DNA of 64,000 nt from Haematobia irritans. Its lineage: Eukaryota; Arthropoda; Insecta; Diptera; Muscidae. Where the stretch lies: positions 228,222,537 through 228,286,536 of the forward strand of contig NC_134397.1 of assembly GCF_050003625.1 (NCBI RefSeq). Reading direction: 5' to 3'. Position 1 is the first letter of the stretch. Each line of letters starts with the position of its first letter. Made by a program: the position numbers and the translations under genes. Positions 6,627 through 16,987 of this stretch are shown here, piece after piece. The notes below the pieces were generated by a model. It made no database searches. It worked only from the letters and a program-made list of their open reading frames with translations, and was not told where the DNA came from.

Positions 6627-7543
6627 TGGAGAAGAGGGGGATCGTAAATGAAATTCATTCTCAGGCGCGTAAAAACTTTCCTCGTCGTAGAGTGATAATG
6701 AAGGGAATCGATGACTTGTGGCAAGCAGATCTCGTTGAAATGGGGAATTACGCGAGAGTAAATAATGGATACAAATATTTGTTAACCGTTATCGACACGT
6801 TCTCTAAATATGCCTGGGCTGAAGCAACTAAGTCTAAAAATGCAAATGATGTTACAACAGCTTTTCAAAGGATATTAAAAGACGGAAGAGTTCCGAAAAA
6901 TTTACAAACTGATGATGGAAAAGAATTTTTCAATAAAAGTTTTGAAGACTTAATGAAAAAATATTCCATCAACCACTATTCTACGTATAGTGTAATGAAA
7001 GCATCAATTGTTGAACGATTCAACCGCACATTAAAATCTAAAATGTATCGTGAGTTTTCTTTTAATGGAAATTATAAGTGGATTGGCCTCTACAAAAATT
7101 TAATCCATACATACAATAGAACAAGACATCGCACAATAAAAATGTCACCGAACAAAGTAAATTCACAAAATGAACAGAAGCTACTAGACACCGTATATAG
7201 TAATCTCAAAATATTCGATCCTCATAAGTACAAAGTGGGTGATTTCGTTCGAATAAGTAAATATAAGAATATATTTGAAAAGGGGTACACACCGAATTTC
7301 AGTACAGAGATATTCCGTATTAAATTAATAAAAGTCACAAACCCAGTAACATATATATTGGAAGATTATCAGGGGAATCCCATTAAGGGATGTTTTTATG
7401 AGGATGAATTGAAGCGAACCAGTTACCCCAACTCGTTTCTTGTTGAAAAGGTTTTAAAAACTAAAGGAGATCGTGTTTATGTTAAATGGCTTGGATTCTC
7501 AAATCAACATAACTCATGGATAAATAAGACCGATCTAATATAA
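6626..7543 (+). CDS. INT: Retrovirus-like (rve) integrase with C-terminal chromodomain
   Basis: 305 aa. Catalytic triad D35 (WQADLVEM), D96 (LQTDDGKEF) and E130 (SIVERFNRT) of the RNase H-fold integrase core. A KNFPRRRV motif precedes the core, as in other Polintons. The core is followed by KVGDFVRISKYK, an SH3-like beta domain, and residues about 265-305 form a chromodomain (FLVEKVLKTKG, VYVKWLGFSNQHNSWINKTDLI-like core) that may steer insertion to marked chromatin. There is no N-terminal zinc-binding module in this frame. It starts by overlapping the preceding stop. AATAAA follows 5 bases after the stop, so a transcript covering 4674-7543 could end here. Confidence 0.95.
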   Translation: MEKRGIVNEIHSQARKNFPRRRVIMKGIDDLWQADLVEMGNYARVNNGYKYLLTVIDTFSKYAWAEATKSKNANDVTTAFQRILKDGRVPKNLQTDDGKEFFNKSFEDLMKKYSINHYSTYSVMKASIVERFNRTLKSKMYREFSFNGNYKWIGLYKNLIHTYNRTRHRTIKMSPNKVNSQNEQKLLDTVYSNLKIFDPHKYKVGDFVRISKYKNIFEKGYTPNFSTEIFRIKLIKVTNPVTYILEDYQGNPIKGCFYEDELKRTSYPNSFLVEKVLKTKGDRVYVKWLGFSNQHNSWINKTDLI

Positions 7544-7605
7544 TAGAAATAAATATAATAAAATATGATGTGTAATCATCTACCATTCAAGGTATAGAAT
7601 TCACT

Positions 7606-8295
7606 ATGTCAATAACGCTTGCTCTGACCGGCAAATCATCAATCCTAACAGCTGAATATTTCCCTTCCCTACAGCTGTCTGGTGATTACGAATGTGCATT
7701 AATAGATTTTCATTCATATAACTCCATACCAAACGTCGACAATGATAATAATCTATTTCATATCGGGGAGAAGGTAATTGAAATTCCAATAGGATCATAT
7801 GAATTAGAAGACATAGTCGATTACATTAAAATGGCCTATGGGCTAAACAATGGTTCGAAAACAGTTGAAATTTCAGCTAACAACAACACCCTACAAATTG
7901 AAATATTTTCCTCACACGACTTAATCGATTTTAATCATGAACGCTCTATTGGTCGTCTATTGGGTTTTAAAAAAGGAGTTTTGTTACCCAAAATAAAACA
8001 TAAATCATCCCTACCCGTTAATATTATGAGAGTAAATGCTATTCAAGTACAATGCAATATTATCGCTGGTGCTTTTATGAATGGTTTACCTGTACATACC
8101 ATTCATGAATTTGCCATAAATGTTTCTCCAGGATATAAATTAGATGAAATACCAAGAAATTTAATCTATTTACCTGTAACCGTCAAAGAAATTAGTTCAC
8201 TTAAAGTGTGGATTGTTGATCAAGAGGAACGCTTAATAAACTTCCGCGGTGAGGAAATTACTCTGCGCCTTCATCTAAGACCATCTGGACGATGA
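7606..8295 (+). CDS. Minor capsid (penton-like single jelly-roll) protein
   Basis: 229 aa, ATG start. Sequence blocks match the Polinton minor capsid protein: an N-terminal domain with SGDYECALIDFHSYNSIPNV and IEIPIGSYELEDIVDYIK, and a beta-rich C-terminal domain with HTIHEFAINVSPGYKLDEIP, NLIYLPVTVKEI, LKVWIVDQEERLINFRGEEI and TLRLHLRP. By analogy with adenovirus penton base it should form the pentameric vertices. Its TGA stop is read through ATGA, which starts the next, 46-residue gene. A weak initiator (TCATCT, A7578) lies 28 nt before the ATG. Confidence 0.82.
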   Translation: MSITLALTGKSSILTAEYFPSLQLSGDYECALIDFHSYNSIPNVDNDNNLFHIGEKVIEIPIGSYELEDIVDYIKMAYGLNNGSKTVEISANNNTLQIEIFSSHDLIDFNHERSIGRLLGFKKGVLLPKIKHKSSLPVNIMRVNAIQVQCNIIAGAFMNGLPVHTIHEFAINVSPGYKLDEIPRNLIYLPVTVKEISSLKVWIVDQEERLINFRGEEITLRLHLRPSGR

Positions 8296-8432
8296 TTATT
8301 TATAATAAATATATAGGCGGAAAGTCAAAAGGATACATTCAAGAACAATCCGCCAAACGCATACGACTTCCATTAACTAAGGAAAATAGAAAATTTTTAC
8401 AATCTCTCAACCTTCGATTGAAACAAAAATGA
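8292..8432 (+). CDS. 46-aa basic protein between the two capsid genes
   Basis: A short open frame whose ATG overlaps the minor capsid stop (ATGA at 8292-8295) and whose own TGA overlaps the major capsid ATG (ATGA at 8429-8432). It encodes 46 residues rich in Lys and Arg (12 of 46): it starts MIIYNKYIGGKSKGYIQEQS and ends with a basic amphipathic stretch (NRKFLQSLNLRLKQK). The tight double overlap and the composition argue that it is real. It could be a small DNA-condensing core protein, like adenovirus pX/mu, or a capsid cement protein; both are inference. The Gly-Gly near the N terminus is a possible, non-canonical protease cleavage site. Confidence 0.65.
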   Translation: MIIYNKYIGGKSKGYIQEQSAKRIRLPLTKENRKFLQSLNLRLKQK

Positions 8433-9598
8433 GTGATATTCTTAATGTAACTGAAAAACCGTTTTCTGACGAAAACATAATTAAAAAAGACTATCATAGT
8501 TATGTACCATATATACGTTCATTTAAAAACAATGATGAAATTAGAATAACCATTCAAAACCAAGACTTGTATGTATTACCAGCTGAAAGTTATATTTACA
8601 TTGAGGGTACTATAACAGTTGGTAATGGGGAGAAGGCAACCAATGCTCGTTTGAGAAACAACTGTGTAGCTCACATGTTTGATGAAATCCGCTATGAGCT
8701 AAACGGTGTTGAAATTGATCGATCGAGATATCTAGGGATATCGAGTACAATAAAAAATTTCGCGTCTCTAACAAGTTCTGAGAGTAATATGCTTCTGAAC
8801 GCTGGGTGGAGTTGTTTAGAGGACATGCCTGTTAATACATTCAACTTTTATGTACCATTGAAAATGTTATTGGGGTTTGCCGAAGATTTTAATAAAGTTA
8901 TATTACACAGCAAACACGAACTTATACTTTTACGCAGTTCTAGCGACAACCATGCATGTTATTCATCAGATTCCAAAGAAAATTTAAATTTAAACATTAC
9001 AAATGTAATGTGGAGGATCCCCCATGTACACCTGTCTGACGCAATGAAAATAAAGGTGATGAAAACCGTTCGTGATGGAACATCGTTACCAATTGCATTT
9101 CGAAGTTGGGACTGTCATTTTAACCCCACATTCTCAGGATCTATGAAATGCAACTGGAATGTAAAGTTAACTCTGCATAGGGAAAGACCTCGTTTCATCT
9201 TGTTTGCATTTGAACGGGAAGGAAAATTTACTCATTGCAACTTAACAAATATAAAAGTACATTTAAATTCAGAGACATATCCGTATGACGACTTAAATTT
9301 AAATTTCGATGACAACAGATTTGCCGTTCTATATGAAATGTACATAAAATTTCAAGAAAACTATTATCATCGAGAGCCGCAAGCAATTTTAAGTCATGAA
9401 ACTTTCAAGACTACACCTCTCATAGTCATCGATGTTAGTCATCAGAATGAGATGATTAAACATGGACCAATTGATGTTAAATTAGAAATTGAGACGAGTA
9501 AACCCATACCACAAAACACTTCAGCCCACTGCCTTATATTACATGATCGCATAATGGAATACACACCTTTGACTGGAGTCGTCCGAAAAATTATTTAA
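8429..9598 (+). CDS. MCP: Major capsid protein (double jelly-roll)
   Basis: 389 aa, ATG start within the ATGA overlap. N-terminal NNDEIRITIQNQDLYVLPAE and YIYIEGTITV start the first jelly roll; VAHMFDEIRYELNGVEIDRS and the later WRIPHVHLSD and LPIAFRSWDCHF blocks match Polinton major capsid proteins, as does the C-terminal LILHDRIMEYTPL. Double jelly-roll capsid proteins build pseudo-hexameric capsomers of icosahedral virions, so the element should be able to make particles if expressed. It is somewhat shorter than many relatives but shows no internal stop or obvious missing block. The stop overlaps AATAAA (9597-9602). Confidence 0.82.
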   Translation: MSDILNVTEKPFSDENIIKKDYHSYVPYIRSFKNNDEIRITIQNQDLYVLPAESYIYIEGTITVGNGEKATNARLRNNCVAHMFDEIRYELNGVEIDRSRYLGISSTIKNFASLTSSESNMLLNAGWSCLEDMPVNTFNFYVPLKMLLGFAEDFNKVILHSKHELILLRSSSDNHACYSSDSKENLNLNITNVMWRIPHVHLSDAMKIKVMKTVRDGTSLPIAFRSWDCHFNPTFSGSMKCNWNVKLTLHRERPRFILFAFEREGKFTHCNLTNIKVHLNSETYPYDDLNLNFDDNRFAVLYEMYIKFQENYYHREPQAILSHETFKTTPLIVIDVSHQNEMIKHGPIDVKLEIETSKPIPQNTSAHCLILHDRIMEYTPLTGVVRKII

Positions 9599-9602
9599 TA
9601 AA
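9597..9602 (+). terminator. Poly(A) signal overlapping the MCP stop
   Basis: AATAAA begins inside the TAA stop (9596-9598) and probably ends the 7606-9598 transcription unit. Confidence 0.55.
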
Positions 9603-9776
9603 ACGTGAATAGTATTTTTATTTTTTTATTCTTTATTTATTGTTTTACTTAGACCTAAGTTTTTTAATATTTAAATAAATAAATATGATTAAATAAATAG
9701 TTGTGTTTTTTTTTTTTTTTTTTTTTTTTCGTTTTATATTACATATAAATTGCTTACTTGGTATACTTATAAATAG

Positions 9777-12700
9777 TTAGTTTTCTAGATTGAGTTCATG
9801 TAAATCATCTACTGTTGCCATATCAATATTGTAGATGTTGAAATTCTCCTCAAATACTATGGGAGTTATATTTTCCAAATTATTATCATTATTAACTTCA
9901 TCATGTTCACCCGTAATTGCGTAGTGTCCCCACGCATAGGTTCTAATACCATCATCTCTAATTTTTCTTTTGTCATCGTCGCAACTCAACGTTATTTTAT
10001 TTATTTTATTTGTGTAGAGAACATGTTTTTTTGATCTAAATACCAACATATCATCACTTAATTTTGATCTGTTAAACAGGCAATCACGATATGTATCTAT
10101 GGTATATTTTTTAAGTACAGACTGTTTGACACCCTTGGATTTTTTGAGTTCTTTTCCTCCTTCTACCTTCATAGAGTACATTTTCGGTCTAAGACCTACG
10201 AACTCAGTCATTATTTTCCCCGAATTCTCATCTTTCATCATACCTATAACTTTTTTGTTTTCAATGGGGAAATTAAATTTGTTGTTATGAGGTAAATCGG
10301 AAGTATCAAATCTTGCTTTAATTTCGTCATTTGTTATTTCTTCATAGAAGTCCCTATGCAAGAATTCGAGAACCATTGAATCAGTGTCTGTATATAATAG
10401 AGATACATCATTTCCAAATTTCTTTTTCAAAAAGGCGTAATAAAATTCATACATAAACCACTTCGAAATCTCTAGGATGGCAAATCCCATTTGTATCGGT
10501 TTATCATAGAGAATTTCTTGGCGATCCATCTGAATGGCAACCATATTCTCGCTGAAATGAACTAAACTGTTAAAATTAGGTTTCGTTATCAATTTTAATG
10601 CACCATTTCGATTTCCTACAGTTTCCCAGACCGTAACTATTTTTACATCAGTCCTCTTTTCAACATTTTCCATTGTCTTCCCATATATCGCATTGTTCAA
10701 CAATTTAAAAAAATCTTTTTCAAATGCGATGTTTGTTTTGGCTCTATGTTCATTGTTGATCTCAATGTATGGACGTAGCCAGTCGCTTTGTACAAACGAT
10801 ACAATTCTATGTACTTTCTCCAGTTTCAACCCCAAATCTATACATTGTTGAAGATTTCTATAGTGTATGACATATTTTCTCTTATCTTCAAAATCTGCTA
10901 TCAACTTTTTACATTTAGAACCTGGTGGGAATTTATTTTCTGGACACGGGGGAAAGTCGTTTAAGTAGTCATGCACTTCTTTCGGACAAGACAGATCGAC
11001 TTCCAGGAAATACCCCACATTCGAATTAGCAGGTAAATTTGAAATACTGTTTATGAAAAATTCCATTAACATTTTTTCATCGCCTTTCACCCATTCGAAA
11101 TCTTTTTGGGGGAGATATTGTGACATAGCATATCCATAAAGGTTATTAGCGTCAATATAAAGAAGAATGGACATTATTTCATCTATTATGTAATTCTCCA
11201 TATACTTGTTATTTGCACGAGCATACCTTTTACTACACTGCACAATGCCACCTCTTATCCCCCTCATACAGAACTTATGCATTTCTTCATCTAATAATAG
11301 ATGGAGTTCAACTTTATTTGTAATACATTTTAACATTGCCTCCCATGAAAGACCGGGTGCTGTAAAATAGTGACAGGGGTCAAGCTTGTGTATATCCATA
11401 CATAATTTTCGAAAGTTTTCAAATACATCCGTTAACAGCAAGACATCTGTTATTAGATATAACTCCATGTAATCTTTGAGTGTTTCACAACCCATAGTAC
11501 TCCACACAGTTTGAGCATGTGTGTAGTCGTCTTCTGAACATGGTGTGTCACACAAGGTGTTGAAAAAATCCTCAATCGGTGGGAGTTTGTCATCATCTAA
11601 TTTACTGAAGCTCGACAAATAATCATAACAAAACACCCCTTTTCGTTTCATTAAATCAAAATGATTGGGGAAATGTTCTTTAACATTCAACAATGCATCA
11701 TCCTTTAAATTACGCGCAAGAGTATCTAAACTAGCTGCCATAAATCGAAAACTATCTAAAAATCTCAACTCTAATAACTTCTTCTCTCCCATCGGCAGAG
11801 TGTGAGACATTGAAATGTATGTCTCTTTATTTTGAGCAATTACAGAAGTTGTTCCCTCATAATCAGCTAAGTTTTTAATGAAAAGATGACTATCATACAT
11901 GGAAAAGTTGTGAAATAAAACTGGAATAAATTTAGCAATCTGATATTGTAGATTGCAATCATTGTGTGCAGGACCCCTATATTTTCCGGTAAGATGACAA
12001 TGATCTCTAACCTTTTGATTGTTTTGACCACTGATTTGCTTCTCACAAATATGACAAACTCTTGCTCTCAAATACTGTCTAACCTCCAAGGGTGTCAGTC
12101 TATCCATCACTTTGACTACATTTAAATGGTTATAATAGATCCTTTTACAATCTGCAATTAGATCCTCTAAGAACTTACTTGATGCATCTGCACCACTATA
12201 TTTTCTCAGTATATTTTTACTACTATCGTAGCTACATACTATTTTATAACCAAATGCACACGGTTTATGCTCTTTCAAAGATGTGGTCTTTGAAGTATTC
12301 CCTCGATGTAAATCACAATTTTCTAAAATACATTCGAAGTCTGCATATACTACGAATGGTACCTTTAGTTCTCTCTTGAAGTTCTTAAATATTAAATTCT
12401 TATTTTCCTCTTTGGGCATCATCCTTTTTACTTTACCACATTTTTCCTTATGTCTCTTTAAGGAATCCTCCGAGTAACAGTGTTGGATGCACGTATTACA
12501 TACAAATATCTGTCCATTTCCGGAACGCTTCTGGCTGCTTAAAAGTCTATATGAAAAAAAAAAAAAAAAAATGTTAATAAATGCTTACTAGAAGTAAAAA
12601 TGACTAATTACCTTGATTCGCTACCCTTTCTCACAAGTATGTAATGTGATTGTTCACCTTCCGTAAGTAGCAGCAAGTTCACATGGTCCTCCTTTTCCTC

Positions 12701-14305
12701 ACTTGTTTTATAAAATGGACCAACAATTACACCGTCTTCGTAGCCAAACACATTGACGCTTATGCTTGAATTTTGCTCTTCAAACTTCTCGATATGATGT
12801 AGAGCCAACGGGAACTGCAATCCTTCAAAATTTAAAATTTTTCCATTCTCCAAATGAATGTTATCCCTCTCTATGTTGACTTTGTACGTCGATGTTTTGT
12901 TGGCATTGATTTTGGGGGTGTCTCCAACAGCAGCTACTAAACACCATTTGAAGCAATATACATCGTTATTCTTAATATTGATACAAGCTTTTTTAAGTCG
13001 CAAAGGAATAGGCGTACTTATGTATGATGCTCCTTTGGTTAAATTGACTCTGTTTACATTCATTTCTAACCCATAAATTTTGTTTAACGCCCAACCTGAA
13101 TCTCTCTCCTGAAATTCAGACATTTTATTTAATATACTGTCGAACAGCGTATCAATGATTTTATTGATGTCGTCAGATTTTGTTACCAATCTCATTTTGG
13201 TAATATGGTTAAAATTCTTCGGCGCGCTGACCCCATCTCCATTTGCTTCTGCTGCAGCCTCAATTGCAGGCTTTATGTACACACCTACAAGTTCTATATT
13301 GAATTTTATAGTGGTGTGTTCTTCAATTTTGCTCTCGATTAAATTGATAAGGGAATTTTTTGCCTCATACAGAAATTCCTCAGGAATTAGTATGTCTTGT
13401 GTATTGGGATATTCATATATAGCCACACGCTTCTTAAAAGAACTTTTAATCTCCCTCAATTTGTTCATCTGCGACTGTTGTTGAGTTACAGCAGATGTCG
13501 ATGGATGATTTACTGTAAAATTGCTAGCATATACATCGTGCACATTTCCTCCATGATTTTGTCGTTGAATGAAGGTGGGCTGTTGATCATCTTGAGGATA
13601 TTGAGTGTTGATTTGTTGATGGTGAACGCGGCTACTGGTAGAGGGTTTATCCATCAAATTATCTGATAAATCTAATTTCCTCTTCATAGAATTAATCTCG
13701 GTTGTCCTTTGTTCTGAGACGTAACGACAAATCTCTTGATGTGATCTTAAAATGTATTTGTTATCACATAATTTACCGCAAACACAATGTTTAACCATAT
13801 GTCGATCAAACATGTTTTTGTTGGCGAAATTTGTGTAGCAAAAATTACAGATATATTTAAGAATATGTATTTTTTGGTCATTCATTATGTTAGCTATTCC
13901 CTCCTCGTTGCTGCACTGCTGTTGGATGTCAACCGCCCCCCATGCAGGTTGAGGTTGGTTTTGTTGTTGATCATTATATACCCACGGTTGTTGTTGGTGG
14001 TGGACGTAGTTTGTCTGCTGTCCTCCTTGAAAATAATTTTGTTGGTGATAGTCCACACTCCTGTCCTCCACGTCTTGTTGTTGAACTGGTTGGGGGTGGG
14101 TTGATGTTTGATCCATCCTTCTTTTCTTGACAGTCAATTCACCAATTCCTCCCCCTACAACTTGGGAGCACATCCCCCGATGAAATTGCAAAATGTACTT
14201 ATTTTCGCAAAATTCACCACATACACAATGTTTCGCGGTGTGACGTTCACACTCCTTTTTGGTAGCGAAAACAGCGATACAAAAATTACAATTATATTTA
14301 GCCAT
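9777..14305 (-). CDS. POLB: Protein-primed family B DNA polymerase, two exons
   Basis: Exon 1 is 14305-12612 and exon 2 is 12546-9777, joined across a 65-bp intron to give 1487 aa. The N terminus has C2H2 fingers (first: C6, C9, H22, H26) duplicated as a block near residue 150 and separated by a Gln-rich linker, then a Polinton-specific domain ending ISVNVFGYEDG. A further Cys/His finger lies just after the junction. Exonuclease: DFE at about 634-636, NFSMYD at 778-783, YLITD at 928-932. A Cys/His insert (CHIC ... DHCH) lies at about 729-762. Polymerase: DANNLYG at 1030, KLLNNAIYGK at about 1179-1188, YTDTDS at 1283-1288. All catalytic acids are present. It replicates the element from terminal-protein-primed ends. 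Runs opposite to the capsid genes. Confidence 0.93.
12547..12611 (-). other. 65-bp spliceosomal intron in PolB
   Basis: Donor AAG|GTAATT, a run of about 18 T, acceptor CATATAG|A. Splicing removes an in-frame TAA (12608-12610) and restores the conserved sequence across the junction, where an Arg codon is split AG|A. Total spliced coding length is a multiple of 3. Confidence 0.9.
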
Positions 14306-14667
14306 GTTTTTTTTTTTTTATTTTCTTTTAAAAATTAGAAACGTTCTTAGTTTTTTATTAATTTTTTTTTTTTCACTATTCGTTCAAACGAAACTTTAAA
14401 ACAATATTTACGCTTGCGTTTGCGTTTAGTTTTTCAAAAAAATACTAGATTTTTAATAATATCGAAAATACACCTTACTCGAGAGGTTCGTGTTTTAATA
14501 CAAACTGAGCACTGAACATTAGGAATCGATGTTTTAAGGTCATGTAACCTATAACAGGAGAATTCATAACATGATACGTTTACTTTCCAATACTTACGCG
14601 GGAAACTATCATTGATCTCTTATCGCATTGTCAATGATAACAAAATGTATTTTCTTTTCTGTATCAT
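14306..14667. other. Non-coding spacer between PolB start and right TIR
   Basis: T-rich leader upstream of PolB. It includes a short palindrome TTCGTTCAAACGAA (14379-14392) and repeated GCGTTT words (14411-14428) that could be regulatory. No TATA/TCAGT pair is seen. Confidence 0.5.
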
Positions 14668-15318
14668 AAAAATCTTTACTAATTTGTTACGCTCATAAGT
14701 ATTGTCGACAACAGTCACGTTGACAAGTGATGAAAGTGACCCTTTTCATTTTTCATCCCTTGTTCACTAGCTTCAACGTGAGAACATACTTTAGCATTCC
14801 CTTTCCCTAGTTTCGATGAACATTTTCCTCCAACACCTGCAGGATCGTCAGTAGAAGCCAACATCATTGGGTCATATTCAATAGAAATTTATCGAGATCT
14901 AATTCTTATTAATGCAAAAGGAAATAAAATCCAACTCTTCGTGTATGTGGTTAAGTTTTTCCAAAGACATCTCTCAGTGGATCACTGATATCGATGTAAT
15001 ACAATCTCATCACATATGACCTAATGAATGAGCATAATTCATTGTAATTAATGATCTCATAAGAATTAAATTAAATGCGCTTCACCCCCCTCCCATTAAT
15101 AGGAATACATAAAACTATTAAATGCTCCGAAAATACATTAATACGAATACATAAAACCATTAGTGGCGCCGAAAATACATTAATACGAATACATAAAACC
15201 ATTAGTGGCGCCGAAAATACATTAATATGAATACATAAAACCATTAAATGCGCCCAAAATACATTAATGCAAATACACAAAATCATTAAATGTTCCAGTC
15301 ACAACTTACGGTTACGGA
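14668..15318 (-). repeat. Right terminal inverted repeat of the Polinton
   Basis: Reverse complement of 1-672, about 20 bp shorter because it lacks the segment near 613-640 of the left copy. The outer part holds the same 42-bp minisatellite. Confidence 0.93.
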
Positions 15319-15338
15319 TCTCGATCCATTCATATCCC

Positions 15339-15442
15339 CACCATATGCTAATTAATGAGCACCAATTATTCTAATGCCCAATCCTTATGAAATTAAATTT
15401 GCCTTGGGTCTGCCCCTCATTACAAATACATAAATTTATTTT
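15339..15442 (+). repeat. Diverged extra copy of the inner-TIR segment, outside the element
   Basis: Direct, gapped similarity to 15015-15115 of the right TIR: CATATG..., TAAT.AATGAGCA, TTATGA, AAATTAAAT, CCCCTCATTA, AATACATAAA in the same order. It may be the end of an older related element. Confidence 0.45.
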
Positions 15443-16200
15443 TCACACAGCGAACATCACCTCATATTATAAAACGGTCCTCTCCGTCCGTCCATCATCT
15501 ACATTTCCAACTGCCTGTTAACTGCTCTGTCTGTCCACCATCTGCTTTTCCAACTGCCTGTTAACTGCTCCGGTCTACCTGTCTATCCACATATCTGCTC
15601 CTGTTTACCATTTTCAAAATGGTACATCAAGCAATACAACCCCTTAAAAGATCACTAGCACAGCCCACACAAATCTCCATCTTTACTCTCCTTCTAACAA
15701 ACACCTGCAAAAACTCATACACATCCCAACAACAAACACACTATTCACCATCTTCATAAACATTCCTCATGACGATCACCAACCCTCCATCTTTACTCTC
15801 CTTCTAACAAACACCTGCAAAAACTCGTACACATCCCAACAACAAACACACTATTCACCATCTTCATAAACATCCCCCATGACGATCAACAACCCTCACA
15901 AATAGACCACACACCCTTATCCAACAATCCCATTTCCAGCATCCACATCCCTAATCAACCCTTGTCATCATAATTTATGATCACTTGCCCACCCTCCTAT
16001 ACAGCAACCCATTAAATTTTATTATCCCAGACGATCAACAACCCTCACAAATAGACCACACACCCTTATCCAACAATACAATCCCATTTCCAGCATCCAC
16101 ATCCCTAATCAACCCTTGTCATCATAATTTATGATCACTTGCCCACCCTCCTATACAGCAACCCATTAAATTTTATTACCCAACCCTTTTTTATACATGT
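15443..16200. repeat. Pyrimidine/CA-rich stretch with local tandem duplications
   Basis: A ~110-bp block beginning CTCCATCTTTACTCTCCTTC occurs twice (about 15676-15780 and 15787-15890). A ~140-bp block beginning GACGATCAACAACCCTCACA occurs twice (about 15881-16020 and 16029-16185). A shorter duplication (CCAACTGCCTGTTAACTGCT) is at 15508-15570. TATAAAA at 15468-15474 sits 29 bp before TCATCT, and a 46-codon frame follows at 15619-15759, with no recognisable product. Confidence 0.6.
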
Positions 16201-16985
16201 AAATTCCTATACCCAAAGCAATTAACCTGGATCTAGAACTCTATGTTTACCTCTACTGATCATGTTATGGGGTTTTATTGAAGAGGTATAGTTGGAGTAG
16301 GAGGAGAAGCAAAACACTCATAAGATTGAAAACTTTTAATGTCGACATATCCGGGTCAAAGAAACCTTACCCAATCAATGATCAATCATTTCAATCGTGA
16401 TGCTTCAAAGTATGCCATATTTGAAGGAGATTAGATTATATTAAAAACCATAATTAACATGGTGTTTTATAAATCATAAAATTTAATATATATCTGATAT
16501 CATGTTCAAGGTGGTCAATTGTGTGGCTGCGGAGCATAAAATTTGAGAAAAGGCATACCAAAGCAAACTTGTTTAAAGCATCTGCATTAAAAATCACATC
16601 AATAAATATTTATTATTCACATCGCTGATAAGTGGGAAAAGTAAAATGGGAATCGCTTTGTCTCAGAGAATTTTGAGACAGGATTACAAAGAGTACCATT
16701 CCCTGTAAAAAGAGGCTCATTTCATTCACAAGTTCTCTTAGAAAAACACAATTACCACATATTTAAGATCTAATATCATGTTAGTGTCATTGGACAATTA
16801 GCGGTGCCAGGTACATTATTCGAGTTGAAATGGAAGACAAAAACTTTATCTGTTGGAGTTTATTCCGCACTGAAAATAGAGTTTTCTAAGTAATGGAATT
16901 TTAGACAAATGAAAACGTCATTATAAAAATATTGGAGACAATTTATTTGCTCTGAAAAAAATTATAAGAAAGGGGAATTTAATAT
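16201..16985. other. AT-rich DNA, no feature recognised
   Basis: No long open frame and no repeat shared with the rest of the window that I can see. Confidence 0.5.
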
Positions 16986-16987
16986 GT

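Larger units (their letters stand above)
1..15321. mobile_element. Polinton/Maverick (adintovirus-like) element, essentially complete
   Basis: Long terminal inverted repeats enclose the diagnostic Polinton gene set: protein-primed PolB, retrovirus-like integrase with chromodomain, packaging ATPase, adenain-like protease, and major and minor jelly-roll capsid proteins. All frames are open once the PolB intron and the PLA2/protease frame change are allowed for. The outermost TIR bases visible on both sides start TCCGTAACCG. On the right the repeat reads outward to ...CGGATCT at 15321, which would give the 5'-AG end usual for Polintons and put the left end 3 bases outside the window. The 6-bp target duplication therefore cannot be checked. 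Size (~15.3 kb) is ordinary for the class. Confidence 0.95.

Noticed and set aside
9702..9729. Long T run as a terminator
   Set aside because: A simple homopolymer between convergent genes; no evidence that it acts in termination.
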